This document shows, in pieces, positions 45,461 through 55,058 of a stretch of 64,000 nt of DNA. The translations under genes and the position numbers were made by a program. This DNA comes from Halovenus salina (lineage in GTDB: Archaea; Halobacteriota; Halobacteria; Halobacteriales; Haloarculaceae): NCBI RefSeq assembly GCF_026410925.1, contig NZ_CP112973.1, forward strand, positions 1 to 64,000, read 5' to 3'. The stretch's first letter is position 1. Every line of letters begins with the position of its first letter. Under the pieces are notes generated by a model, which was given only the letters and a program-made list of their open reading frames with translations, made no database searches and had not been told where the DNA came from.

Positions 45461-46398
45461 GGCTCTGGTGAATCACTAGACAGCAGCGGAACGAACCGTC
45501 AGAACTAGGGAAGTGAAGCGGGAAAGTCCGATTGATCCATGTCGAAAATCTCCCGCTTCACTCAGAGAGTGGTGACGTTAGCAAAAAATGCTGTTGGTGG
45601 CCGAGGCGAAGCTGCCGCCCCCGAAGGGGGTGGCGGCTTCGCCGATTACGCCGTCGTTTCCCTGCACTGTCTCCGGATTTACTTGGCAAAATCCTACCGC
45701 GACGCACTTGATTTGCTGAGCGAGATGCCACAAATTTTGGCCGAGATAGGGCTCGAACCGGACGAGTTGCCTGATCATTCGACGTTAGTGAAGTGGTTTG
45801 ATAGAATCACGATGGCAGTCTGGCGAGTGCTCCTGCGCTGCTCCGCGCAGGAGCACGAGCCATCGGGACACGCTGCCATCGATTCGACGTATTTCGACCG
45901 CGAGAGCGCCTGCAAACACTACTGCCGCCGTACCAACTACCGTGTCCAGACGCTCAAAACAACCGCACTCGTGGACACAGATTCTCAAGCAATCCTCGAT
46001 GTCCACTGCACAACCGGGAAACGCCACGACACGCAGATCGGCTGGCAGGTCGCCCTGCGCAACGCGGGCGACCTGCACAGCCTTGCCGCTGACAAGGGCT
46101 ATGACTGGCAGGAGTTACGCGACAAATTGCGCGAAGAAGGCGTGAGACCACTGATCAAACATCGTGAGTTCTCTCCCATCGACCACGCACACAACGCGCG
46201 GATTGATTCGGCTGATTACGGTCAGCGATCACTCTCTGAAACAGTGTTCTCCTCGATCAAACGCACGCTCGGCCACGCCGTGCGTGCCCGAGCGTGGTAC
46301 CGCGAGTTCCGCGAGATTGCCGCAATGTGTCTCGTCTACAACATCAAACGAAGCTTTACCCACCCAAATTAGGCCACGTATGGCGATTCACCAGAGCC
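45461..46398 (+). mobile_element. IS5-type insertion sequence
   Basis: 938 bp with perfect 14-base inverted ends GGCTCTGGTGAATC and GATTCACCAGAGCC. No clear target duplication (left flank TTATTTTC, right TTATATTT). It inserted just after the ORB-like cluster. Confidence 0.8.
45539..46372 (+). CDS. IS5-type DDE transposase
   Basis: The 277-residue protein has Asp in HAAIDSTYFDRES, Asp in HSLAADKGYDWQE and Glu in RSLSETVFSSIKRTLG, the IS5 DDE triad, and ends in FREIAAMCLVYNIKRS. It is complete. An N-terminal Gly-rich loop (GGRGEAAAPEGGGG) contains an inverted repeat in the DNA. Confidence 0.88.
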   Translation: MSKISRFTQRVVTLAKNAVGGRGEAAAPEGGGGFADYAVVSLHCLRIYLAKSYRDALDLLSEMPQILAEIGLEPDELPDHSTLVKWFDRITMAVWRVLLRCSAQEHEPSGHAAIDSTYFDRESACKHYCRRTNYRVQTLKTTALVDTDSQAILDVHCTTGKRHDTQIGWQVALRNAGDLHSLAADKGYDWQELRDKLREEGVRPLIKHREFSPIDHAHNARIDSADYGQRSLSETVFSSIKRTLGHAVRARAWYREFREIAAMCLVYNIKRSFTHPN

Positions 46399-46603
46399 TT
46401 ATATTTATATTGGCCCGATATGTCCGCTGCCGCATCGAAGTTAATAAACTCCCGGGGAGATCGACCTCGTGGAGAATGAACCATTGTCGATACTAAACAA
46501 ATATCATATTTCGTAACTGAATAGACTGTCTCTAACTGGTTCTATAGTCCGTGCACCGAGTACACTATCTTTTACGCTCTTGGGTAAGCGATTGTTGGTG
46601 GCG

Positions 46604-46906
46604 TCATAGCGCAGTTTCCAAGATGATTTTGAGCGCTTCCTCGCCGGGTTTTCGGCGGACTCGTTGGCGGAGCTGAAGTCCTCTCAGATACGGCGTGAGT
46701 TTGTCTTTGGAGACGCCTCGATGCGGCGAGAGCCACCGTCGCGCCAGCGACGCGTGGCTCTCGCATGTGTTGACGTGCACATCACCATCAACATATTCGC
46801 CCTCACCGCGGACGACGTACTGGCGGTCGAACGTGTCGTCCGAGTCAAGTGGCTCGTAGGCCCGAAAGCCGTCAGTATAGACAGTCAGCGACTCCTGCTG
46901 GCGTAG
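46604..46906 (-). pseudogene. IS1595-type transposase C-terminal fragment
   Basis: The minus strand codes LTVYTDGFRAYEPLDSDDTF, then DGDVHVNTCESHASLARRWL and SPHRGVSKDKLTPYLRGLQL, with the D-x-x-x-Y and HVNTCES motifs of IS1595/ISH4-type transposases. It starts abruptly at about 46906 and stops at 46604-46606. The N-terminal two thirds are gone. Confidence 0.75.
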
Positions 46907-46915
46907 ACGCCAGCA
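46896..46915 (-). terminator. Hairpin after the GMC oxidoreductase gene
   Basis: TGCTGGCG-TAGA-CGCCAGCA forms a perfect 8-bp stem 23 bases past the stop of the minus-strand GMC gene. Position suggests a terminator or processing signal. Confidence 0.45.
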
Positions 46916-46938
46916 ACAGCATATGGCGGCCCGGACGC

Positions 46939-48474
46939 TTACACGGTCAGGAGGTCTGCTGCCTTCTCCGCGATAGCGATTGTGGGTGCGTTCGTGTTCC
47001 CGCCGACGATGCGTGGCATGACCGATGCGTCCACGACACGCAGCCCGTTGACGCCCCTGACACGGAGGGTGTCGTCGACGACAGCCATCTCGTCGTCACC
47101 CATCTTGCAGGTCCCGACCGGGTGGTACACCGTCGAGGCGTGTTTGCGGACGAACTCGCGGATCCCCTCGTCCGAGGTGACATCGGATCCCGGATGAACC
47201 TCTGAGCCGCAGTACGGCGCCAGCGCTTCGGTATCGGCAATTTCCCGGGCGAGTTTGACCCCCTCGACCAGTGGTTCGATATCACTGTCAGCGCTCAGGT
47301 ATTCGGGGTCGATAACCGGAGAGTCGTGCGGGTCGCCTGAAGCCAGCCGGACCGTCCCGCTGCTCTCTGGCCGAATCTGTGTCGGCATCATGGTGAAGAA
47401 CGTGCGATCGTCGTCGGGTGCGCCGAGGCCGTGCTCAAGTAGGTACACCGGCGCGTTGTGGAACTGGAGGTCCGGTGCGGGCAGGTCGTCGTCAGTCCGG
47501 ACGAAACAGCCAGTCTCGACGACGTTCGAGGTGGGTGCCGGGGCCGGTTGCCCGTCGGTCTGTTCGTAGACCACCCCGAGTTTCAGGTGGTCCTGCAAGT
47601 TCCGACCGACACCGGGGCGGTCGGCCCGGACCTCGATACCGTGGTCCTGAAGATGATCTGCAGGGCCGATGCCTGACAGCATGAGCAGCTGCGGAGAGTT
47701 TATTGCGCCCGCCGAGAGAATGACTTCCTCGCGGGCCTCGGCGGTTCTGGTCGTGCCGTCGTGTTCGTACTCGACGCCGACCGCGCGGTCCCCGTCAAAC
47801 CTGACGCTCGTCACCTTCGCCTCAGTCTCGACGGTCAGGTTCGACCGGTCGAGGACAGGTGTAATGTACGCGGCCGCACTGCTACACCGTTCGCCGTCTT
47901 TCTGTGTCAGGTGGTAGAACCCGCCCCCCGCTTGCCCGTCGGCGTTGAAATCGGGGTTGTGATCGATGCCGACTTCAGCCATCGCCTCGACGAGCGCCTC
48001 CGAGACCGGGTGTGGCTCGACCTGCTCGGCGACGTTCAGCGGACCACCCTCACCGTGGTACTCGCCATCACCCGGCTCGAAGTGTTCCGCCCGCTTGAAG
48101 TATGGGACAATGTCGTCGTACCCCCACCCATCGTTGCCCAGTTTTGCCCATCCATCGTAGTCACTGGGATGACCTCGGATGTATATCATCCCGTTGAGCG
48201 AACTTGACCCGCCGAGGGTCTTTCCCCGAGGGTGGTACAGCTGTCGGTCGTTCAGCTCCGACTGCGGAACTGTGTGGTAGTCCCAGTCAACTGCCGAACT
48301 GTACAGCTCGGGAAACCGTGGTGGCGCGTGAATCTCTTCTCTGTTGTCCGGTTCACCGGCTTCAAGTAGGAGTACATCCCTGTCCTCGCTCCCGGAGAGG
48401 CGGTGTGCGAGCGCACAGCCAGCGGACCCGGCACCGACGACAACGAAGTCGTGAGTCGTGTTGTCGTAAGTCAT
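46939..48474 (-). CDS. GMC-family oxidoreductase, choline dehydrogenase-like
   Basis: The 511-residue flavoprotein has the FAD-binding FVVVGAGSAGCALAHRLS and LLLEAG near the start, GMC signature 1 GKTLGGSSSLNGMIYIRG (about 83), signature 2 GAINSPQLLMLSGIGP (about 255), the catalytic His in STVYHPVGTCKMG (about 450) and GGNTNAPTIAIAEKAA at the end. Closest by eye to choline/alcohol dehydrogenases that oxidise an alcohol to an aldehyde with FAD. With the aldehyde dehydrogenase at 51952 it could make an alcohol-to-acid pathway, such as choline to betaine (inference; substrate unproven). Confidence 0.88.
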   Translation of the reverse strand: MTYDNTTHDFVVVGAGSAGCALAHRLSGSEDRDVLLLEAGEPDNREEIHAPPRFPELYSSAVDWDYHTVPQSELNDRQLYHPRGKTLGGSSSLNGMIYIRGHPSDYDGWAKLGNDGWGYDDIVPYFKRAEHFEPGDGEYHGEGGPLNVAEQVEPHPVSEALVEAMAEVGIDHNPDFNADGQAGGGFYHLTQKDGERCSSAAAYITPVLDRSNLTVETEAKVTSVRFDGDRAVGVEYEHDGTTRTAEAREEVILSAGAINSPQLLMLSGIGPADHLQDHGIEVRADRPGVGRNLQDHLKLGVVYEQTDGQPAPAPTSNVVETGCFVRTDDDLPAPDLQFHNAPVYLLEHGLGAPDDDRTFFTMMPTQIRPESSGTVRLASGDPHDSPVIDPEYLSADSDIEPLVEGVKLAREIADTEALAPYCGSEVHPGSDVTSDEGIREFVRKHASTVYHPVGTCKMGDDEMAVVDDTLRVRGVNGLRVVDASVMPRIVGGNTNAPTIAIAEKAADLLTV

Positions 48475-49711
48475 AAAAACTCTACCGTCTTATACAGAGC
48501 AAGCTATGATAAAATTTCTCCCGCCCTTTCCGGCGGTGTTCAGATAAGTTTCAATCTCCAAGTCGGTTTCTGCCCGTGACTCACCCAAATACTGGCGGCC
48601 TGCGAAAATCGGAGACTTTCGTGATGACGGAAGAGCAGAGAGCTCTTTCGAACCACGCACAGCGAGTGTTCCGCGAATAACATGAGCTGAACAATGAAAG
48701 ACAAGCGGATCGAGTCTTTCGGAACGCGGGAGTCGAACGTGCCGAGGGCTTGCTCCCTCTCAATCCTTGCCGTGAATCCGTACCTGTGGAAACGCTGCTA
48801 CCTATACAAACCACCGTTTTCGATAAAATAGTTACGCCGTCTTGGAATCTACTATCGCCACAGCCGACAGGCGGTCCATATCGTGATGCGGTGCGGTCGC
48901 TGTCTGGCGGAAGCGGTGGCTCACCAGACCCGCACCGGCCGCTGAGGGCTGCTCGGATCGGCGGCCCTCAGCTCCCTCGTCTCTGTCCGCACTCAGTATG
49001 CTTCACTGTCGGGATCACGATCTCGTGACTCGAGGCGGTAGTGCGCGAACCAGAGATGCACCTATTCGGGCTTTCTCGACTGCCGCTCTAATGACTTCGA
49101 CGCGCTTTGAAAACTAGCTCAGAAATCAGGAGACGGAAGCGCTCTTCTACCACAACTCAAGCGAGCCACCACCAGTTACTACGGGTTTATGTGCACGTCC
49201 ACAAAACACTTGTTTCAGTGCATTTACCGCCTACTTTCAGCACCGATTACATCGATTTTGAGGGGGCGTGCGATTGACACCTACTAACTAAAACTCTATC
49301 AAATCGCCCTGTAGTACGTAAGCGACCCTCTTAGATTGTTAGGTCTGCCGAAGCGTATTAGCTTTCAAACCTTCTCTGAGCCATTACGGCGGCAGTCGAG
49401 CTTTAGCGCCCATGATTCGGCTCCCTTCGCGCATGGACCAGTCACTACCACGTGCTCGATGGCACGGTTCAGATATCGGTCTCGTGCGCCCCATGTCTTG
49501 GTTCACGTTCACATGGTATAGCAGCGTTTCCATCGAGTCACTACCCCCCCTTCCTGTTACATAGTCGCTCATGCGACCGTCCGTCGATGAGAGATCCCAA
49601 CAGGTGTCCCGTCGAATAGTATACCTCGGTCTGTGACGAATCTGAAGCGCGGCAAAAGCCTGTCTTAAGTTCAGAAATCTATTAGTGTGTGTGCGGTTGT
49701 TGTGTGTGTGT
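48475..49711. other. Long intergenic stretch
   Basis: About 1.2 kb between two divergent metabolic genes has no convincing gene. It may hold regulatory sequence and degraded insertions. Small frames such as 48581-48814 (minus) have no visible domain. Confidence 0.4.
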
Positions 49712-51763
49712 ATGTCAACCGAAGCTAAAGAAGCAATCGACCACCCCCTAGACCCCCTCCTGCCGGTCGAGATAGAAACCGCAGGCGAACTGCTCCGTGA
49801 AACATCCGAGTTCACTGACAACGCTCGGATGGTGAAAATTGAACTGAACGAACCATCAAAAGAGGCTCTAAACGAATACAGAGAGAACGGGACTGAAGTA
49901 AAGCGCGAGGCGTATGCGGTAATCCGGGACAGTCCGGAGCGGAAAACGTACGAAGCAGTCGTCTCGTTGGAAGCTGAAGAAGTTACAGAAGTGGAACACA
50001 TCGACGGTGCTCAGCCGTCGATTGCCATCCAGGAGTTCATCGAGTGCGAACAGACGGTGAAGGAGAACGAGGAGTGGCAGGCGGCACTCGAGGACCGTGG
50101 TGTCGAGGACACCGACCGCGCGATGGTCGATCCGTTTTCCGTCGGGTACGACTTCATCCCAGAAGATATCAACCGCGACCGACGGATGGCACACGGCCTG
50201 AGTTACCTCCGACCGAGCGAAGAAGACGGCGACGAGGGGTACGCCAAGCCGATTCACGGTCTGCACGCGTTCGTCGACCTAGATATGATGGAGGTCGTCA
50301 AGATCGTTGACGACGGACCCCCGGACGAGGACAACATTTTCCCGCCCGAAGAGATGCACTATCGCGAGGGCGAGGTTGACCTCCGTGACGACGTGGAGCC
50401 GTACGACGTCGTTCAGCCCAACGGCCCATCCTTCGATGTCGACGGCCACAAAGTCGAGTGGCAGAACTGGGAGTTCCGCGTCGGCTGGACACAGCGCGAA
50501 GGGCTGGTCCTCCACAATATCGGCTACAACGACGACGGGGAGTTCCGGACGATTCTGAACCGTGCGTCGCTAGCCGAGATGTCGGTTCCGTACGGTTCGC
50601 CCGACCGTCACGACCGGTTCAAGAACGCGATGGATGCCGGCGAGTACAACATCGGCCGGATGGCTAAGTCCCTCGAAAAGCGGTGTGACTGCCTGGGCTA
50701 CATGCACTACTTCGACGCGGTGATGAACACCATGGACGGTGATGTAAACGTCGTCCCGAACGCCATCTGCATGCACGAGGAGGACTATGGCCTCTTGTGG
50801 GAGCGGTCGGACTGGCGGACCGAGTCGGCTGAATCGCGCCGGAACCGCCGCCTAGTGGTCTCGTTTATCGGTGCGGTCGGTAACTACGATTATGCCTTCT
50901 ACTGGTACTTCTACCAGGACGGTAGCATCCAAATTCAGGTCCGACTCACTGGGATTGACGCCACCGCCACGGCAGCGAAGGGCGAGGACGTGACTGGCTA
51001 CGACGAACTGCTTGCGCCACAGCTCAAGTCAGCCATTCACCAGCACTTCTTCAATTTCCGCTTGGACTTCGACATCGACGGCACCGAGAACAACATATAT
51101 GAGGTCGAAAACCAGACTGTTCCGACGGGGCCTCAGGGATTCAGTCCACACGCCGACCCCTCGGTTGACTCACCCAACCCCGGCGGCAACGCGTTCTACG
51201 CCGACCAGCGCCAGCTTGAGAGCGAACAGGAAGCTCAGCGCCTCATCAACCCGCTTGAAGGGCGGTACTGGAAGGTGACCAACCCGAACAAGACGAACAA
51301 GCTGGACAAGGAGGTCGGCTACCGTATCGAACCACGCGAGAACGTCAAAGCAGCACAGACCGACGACAGCAGCGTAATGCGACGTGCGGGCTTTATTGAC
51401 AATCACCTCTGGGTCACCCCGCACGACGAGGACGAGCGCTTCCCGGCCGGTGACTATCCGAACCAGGCCGAGGGTCCGCAGGGACTCCCCGTCTGGACCG
51501 AACAGAACCGCGACCTCGACAACAAGGACCTCGTAGTCTGGTACACGCTAGGGAAAAACCACGTCACTCGACCCGAGGACTGGCCGGTGTTGCCCGTCCA
51601 GATGGCGAACCTGAAACTGACGCCGGACAACTTCTTTGACCAGTCCGAGGCCATCGACGTGCCGCCGGAACACGCTATCAACGCGGGCCACGACATCCCC
51701 TCGCGGGACGAGTTCCAGGACGAGACGGACGAGAGTAAGCAGGGAGCAGCAGACGACGACTGA
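49712..51763 (+). CDS. Copper-containing primary amine oxidase
   Basis: ATG 49712 (MSTEAKEAIDHPLDPLLPVE) gives 683 residues. The topaquinone precursor Tyr is in AVGNYDYAFYWYFYQDG (about 395), the catalytic base Asp in MHYFDAVMNTMDG (about 333), and copper ligands His in AIHQHFFNFRLD (about 448) and in KNHVTRPEDWPVLPV (about 617). The enzyme oxidises primary amines to aldehydes, releasing ammonia and H2O2. The aldehyde dehydrogenase at 51952 is convergent and could act on the product. No Sec signal is seen, so it is cytoplasmic. Confidence 0.92.
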   Translation: MSTEAKEAIDHPLDPLLPVEIETAGELLRETSEFTDNARMVKIELNEPSKEALNEYRENGTEVKREAYAVIRDSPERKTYEAVVSLEAEEVTEVEHIDGAQPSIAIQEFIECEQTVKENEEWQAALEDRGVEDTDRAMVDPFSVGYDFIPEDINRDRRMAHGLSYLRPSEEDGDEGYAKPIHGLHAFVDLDMMEVVKIVDDGPPDEDNIFPPEEMHYREGEVDLRDDVEPYDVVQPNGPSFDVDGHKVEWQNWEFRVGWTQREGLVLHNIGYNDDGEFRTILNRASLAEMSVPYGSPDRHDRFKNAMDAGEYNIGRMAKSLEKRCDCLGYMHYFDAVMNTMDGDVNVVPNAICMHEEDYGLLWERSDWRTESAESRRNRRLVVSFIGAVGNYDYAFYWYFYQDGSIQIQVRLTGIDATATAAKGEDVTGYDELLAPQLKSAIHQHFFNFRLDFDIDGTENNIYEVENQTVPTGPQGFSPHADPSVDSPNPGGNAFYADQRQLESEQEAQRLINPLEGRYWKVTNPNKTNKLDKEVGYRIEPRENVKAAQTDDSSVMRRAGFIDNHLWVTPHDEDERFPAGDYPNQAEGPQGLPVWTEQNRDLDNKDLVVWYTLGKNHVTRPEDWPVLPVQMANLKLTPDNFFDQSEAIDVPPEHAINAGHDIPSRDEFQDETDESKQGAADDD

Positions 51764-51833
51764 GCAGGTTACGAGCCCGATTGTGCGGGCACTGGTGTCG
51801 GCAACGGCCGACTCCAATCGTACAGGTATCTAA

Positions 51834-51874
51834 GTGCCCTCCCCCACGGCCTGAAAGCTGTGGCATCCGGGCAC
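51834..51874. terminator. Bidirectional hairpin between convergent genes
   Basis: Outer GTGCCC/GGGCAC and inner CCACGGC/GCTGTGG stems lie between the amine oxidase (plus) and aldehyde dehydrogenase (minus) stops. It may be a terminator for both. It resembles IS605-type end hairpins, so a solo element end is possible. Confidence 0.5.
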
Positions 51875-51951
51875 CGGATGACCGACCTGCTGAAGCAGAG
51901 CGTTCGAGGGAGACTCGCACACAGGTGACAAGGTGGCCGGTGGCTGTCGGG

Positions 51952-53484
51952 TTAGCCGAGGTTGATGTTGATTGCTTTGGTCTGGGTAAACTCGTCGATT
52001 GCTTCAGCGGCGTTTTCTCGGCCAGTTCCGGATTGTTTGTAGCCGCCGAAGGGCTGTCCTGCAGACACGTCGTTGTAGTGGTTGACCCAGACAACGCCAG
52101 CTTCGAGTCGTCGGGCGGTCCGGAGGGCCTTCGTTACGTCACCAGAGATGACGCCAGCAGCGAGACCGTAGTCGATGTCGTTTGCGAGTTCAACCACGTC
52201 GTCCTCGTCGCTCCAGGAGAACGTCTCCATGACAGGGCCGAAAATTTCTTCTTGGACCGACGGGTGGTCGTGGTCAATATCATCGATGACGGTGGGTAGA
52301 TAAAACGCCCCGCCGGCAAGTGAGTCGTCGTCAGGCGCGTTGCCACCGGTGCGGATGGTCGCCCCGCTCTCGCGGGCGGCCGTGACGTAGTTGTGGGTCC
52401 GTTCGACCTGCTTGGCGGAGACTTTTGGTCCCATGTCTGTCTCTTCGAGCAGTGGATCGCCGACCGACATCCCGGCAGCAGCGTTGGTGAACGCCTCCAT
52501 GAATTGGTCTTCGATATCCTCGTGGATGAACAACCGGGAGCCGGCGGCACAGCACTCGCCCTTGTTGAAGAAGATGGCCATCATCGCCGCTTCGACCGCC
52601 TCTTCAAGATTGGCGTCCGGATAGACGATGACGGGGCTCTTGCCGCCGAGTTCGAGCGTCGTCTTTTTAATATCTTCCGCGGAGTTGCGGATAATCTCCT
52701 TGCCGACTTCGGTCGACCCGGTGAACGAGATTTTGGGGACATCCTCGTGCGTGGAAAGTGGCTGACCCGCGTCCTCGCCATAGCCGGTGACAACGTTGAC
52801 GACACCATCGGGGACCGTGTCGTCGACGAGTTCCATCAGTTTGAGGATGGACAGCGGCGTCTCCTCAGACGGTTTGAGAACCACGGTGTTGCCAGCGGCA
52901 ATGGCGGGGCCGAGCTTCCAGATGGCGATCATCAGCGGGAAGTTCCACGGGATAATAGCACCGACGACTCCGTATGGCTCCTTGAGCGTAAAGACCTGTT
53001 TCTCTCGGTCGAAGAGGTCGTTTGTCTGGCGCGTCTCCCCGTTTACGTTTCGCGCCGCGGCCGCGTAGTAGGTAAGATGGTCAACAATCAGTCCCATGTC
53101 ACCCATCGCCTCGGTGATTGTCTTTCCGGTGTCGAGGACTTCGAGCGTTGCAAGCGTCTCTTGATTTTCCTCCACTGCGGCGGCCATCTCCGAGAGGACG
53201 CGCTGGCGCTCGCCTGGTGAGGCGTCTTTCCAGCCGCCCTCAAACGCTTCGTGTGCTGCTTCGACAGCCGCGTCGATGTCTACGGCGTCGCCGGCCGGCA
53301 CCTCGCCGACCACCTCGCCCGTTGTCGGGTTTCGCGTCTCGATTGTCTCGTTGCTCTCACCGTCGACGAACTCCCCACCGATGTAGTGGGCGAGATTGTC
53401 GGGGACGGCGTCTGCGGCAGCATCGCGGTGCCTTTGTTTGATTTCATCTTCTGTTTCTGTGGAATTATCATCGGCTGTACTCAT
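51952..53484 (-). CDS. Aldehyde dehydrogenase, betaine-aldehyde type
   Basis: ATG 53484 (MSTADDNSTETEDEIKQRHR) gives 510 residues. NAD-binding PWNFPLMIAIWKLGPAIAAG, ISFTGSTEVGKEI, active-site Glu in TLELGGKSPVIVY and catalytic Cys in FFNKGECCAAGSRLF are present, as is EEIFGPVM near the end. The enzyme oxidises aldehydes to acids with NAD(P). Placed with the amine and alcohol oxidases it completes an oxidation route. The acidic N-terminal extension is typical of haloarchaeal versions. Confidence 0.92.
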   Translation of the reverse strand: MSTADDNSTETEDEIKQRHRDAAADAVPDNLAHYIGGEFVDGESNETIETRNPTTGEVVGEVPAGDAVDIDAAVEAAHEAFEGGWKDASPGERQRVLSEMAAAVEENQETLATLEVLDTGKTITEAMGDMGLIVDHLTYYAAAARNVNGETRQTNDLFDREKQVFTLKEPYGVVGAIIPWNFPLMIAIWKLGPAIAAGNTVVLKPSEETPLSILKLMELVDDTVPDGVVNVVTGYGEDAGQPLSTHEDVPKISFTGSTEVGKEIIRNSAEDIKKTTLELGGKSPVIVYPDANLEEAVEAAMMAIFFNKGECCAAGSRLFIHEDIEDQFMEAFTNAAAGMSVGDPLLEETDMGPKVSAKQVERTHNYVTAARESGATIRTGGNAPDDDSLAGGAFYLPTVIDDIDHDHPSVQEEIFGPVMETFSWSDEDDVVELANDIDYGLAAGVISGDVTKALRTARRLEAGVVWVNHYNDVSAGQPFGGYKQSGTGRENAAEAIDEFTQTKAININLG

Positions 53485-54017
53485 ACGTAGGACAGTGCCA
53501 ACGTTTGTCATGAGACTGTAAATAATTAACTGGTCCCGTTACAAGGCGGTAGCGGAAGATAGGTTGTCGCTCTTGTGTAGTCTAGCCGAAGACATTGGCG
53601 ATGCAGTCAATGACTCCCTGGATAGGTGCGTGGCTGAGATTTAGTGAACGGAGAAAGACATAGGTACGAGCGGCCTGCTCCAAGCCCTGCTTGGACTGCT
53701 CTATTGGAAATGGATGACTACGTGGCGATTAGTCGATTTCGGCGGTATCTGTCTAACTAAGTTTCACCTTTCAATATCTGAACCATTCTCACTTGGAATT
53801 GTTTCGTTGATTTCGGACAAAAGGAAGGAGAAACTCCTGTAAGTTCCTCAGTAGAAGGCGGATTTTCGATCAGGAATTCCAGCAATCCGGCTGCTGTGCC
53901 GCATTTTCAACAGATCTCAATCGGTTGAGTAGAACGTTGTTCACGCGCACCAACGCTGTCATAGCGGTCGTCCTTTGACACCTCACGTATATCACGACAG
54001 CCACCAAAGTAAGAGAC
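53485..54017. other. Intergenic stretch without a supported gene
   Basis: Non-coding, AT-richer toward 53770-53900; presumably holds the divergent promoters of the aldehyde dehydrogenase and ABC transporter genes. Confidence 0.4.
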
Positions 54018-55058
54018 ATGACACAACCTCGGTCCGAGCAACATCGTGAGGACGGCCGGACGGCCGCATCTGGTCGTTCAGCTATCGACGTATCGGGGCT
54101 GGAACTGACCTACAGCGACGGCACAGAGGCGGTCGCGGGCGTCAACATGACTATTCCGTCGGGGGAGTTCTTTGGCTTTCTTGGCCCCAACGGCGCAGGC
54201 AAGACGACGACTATCAAAGTGTTTGCGACGTTGCTGTCTCAGACCGGCGGCGAGGTCCGTGTTAACGGATTCGACGTAACGGACAACCCGAGAAAAGTGC
54301 GAGAATCGATCGGCTATATGGCTCAGAAAACCAGTGTCGATCTTGAATTGACCGCCCGCGAAAACATCCGCTTCGCCTGCGAGGCCTACGGTGTCCCTAG
54401 AGGTGAACGGGCCGAGCGGGTCGATGAACTGCTCGAATTGGTCGATCTGGCCGATGTGGCCGGAAAGGAGGCCGAGGAGTTCTCCGGCGGGATGCAGAAG
54501 CGATTGGACGCGGCGACGGCGCTGGTCCACCGGCCGCCGCTCGTGTTCCTTGATGAGCCGACGACCGGGCTGGATCCGAAGGCGCGCAATCGGCTGTGGG
54601 AATACTTCCAGCGCATCAACGACGAAGGAACGACGATTTTCCTCACCACGCAGTACCTCGAAGAGGCCGACCAGCTCTGTGATCGGCTGGCCGTCATCCT
54701 CGACGGTGAGATTGTTGCCGACGGAAGCCCGGCGGAACTGAAACGGGAGGTCGGTGGCGAGGTGCTTGACGTGGAAGTCGAAGACGGTGAGGCGGCGCGC
54801 GAACGGGCCACCGAGATTGCCCGCACCTTCGATGAGTTCGGGGAGGATGCGACCGTCAGCGTGACCGAGGAGGGGATTAGCGTCACCGCTCGGGAGGCCC
54901 GCCAGCACGGCACCGACTTGCTCGTCGCACTGCGTGATGCGGGGCTGACCGTTACCGGCTTCAATATCCGTGCCCCGACACTGGATGATGTGTTCCTCGC
55001 GATCATGGGCGAGGAAGAGAATGAGGCCGACGGTATCGAATCGGAGGCCGAGCAATGA
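54018..55058 (+). CDS. ABC-2 exporter ATP-binding protein
   Basis: The 346-residue protein has Walker A GPNGAGKTTTIK (about 58), Q-loop YMAQKTSVD, signature EFSGGMQKRLDAATAL (about 155), Walker B LVFLDEPTTGLDP and H-loop replaced by IFLTTQYLEEADQL. The C-terminal part (from about 240) matches the DrrA-type extension. It energises export by the permease encoded next; the genes overlap by four bases (ATGA). Confidence 0.92.
   Translation: MTQPRSEQHREDGRTAASGRSAIDVSGLELTYSDGTEAVAGVNMTIPSGEFFGFLGPNGAGKTTTIKVFATLLSQTGGEVRVNGFDVTDNPRKVRESIGYMAQKTSVDLELTARENIRFACEAYGVPRGERAERVDELLELVDLADVAGKEAEEFSGGMQKRLDAATALVHRPPLVFLDEPTTGLDPKARNRLWEYFQRINDEGTTIFLTTQYLEEADQLCDRLAVILDGEIVADGSPAELKREVGGEVLDVEVEDGEAARERATEIARTFDEFGEDATVSVTEEGISVTAREARQHGTDLLVALRDAGLTVTGFNIRAPTLDDVFLAIMGEEENEADGIESEAEQ

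Noticed and set aside
48581..48814. Minus-strand frame of 77 codons in the long intergenic stretch
   Set aside because: No domain, Ser/Arg-rich and no start context.
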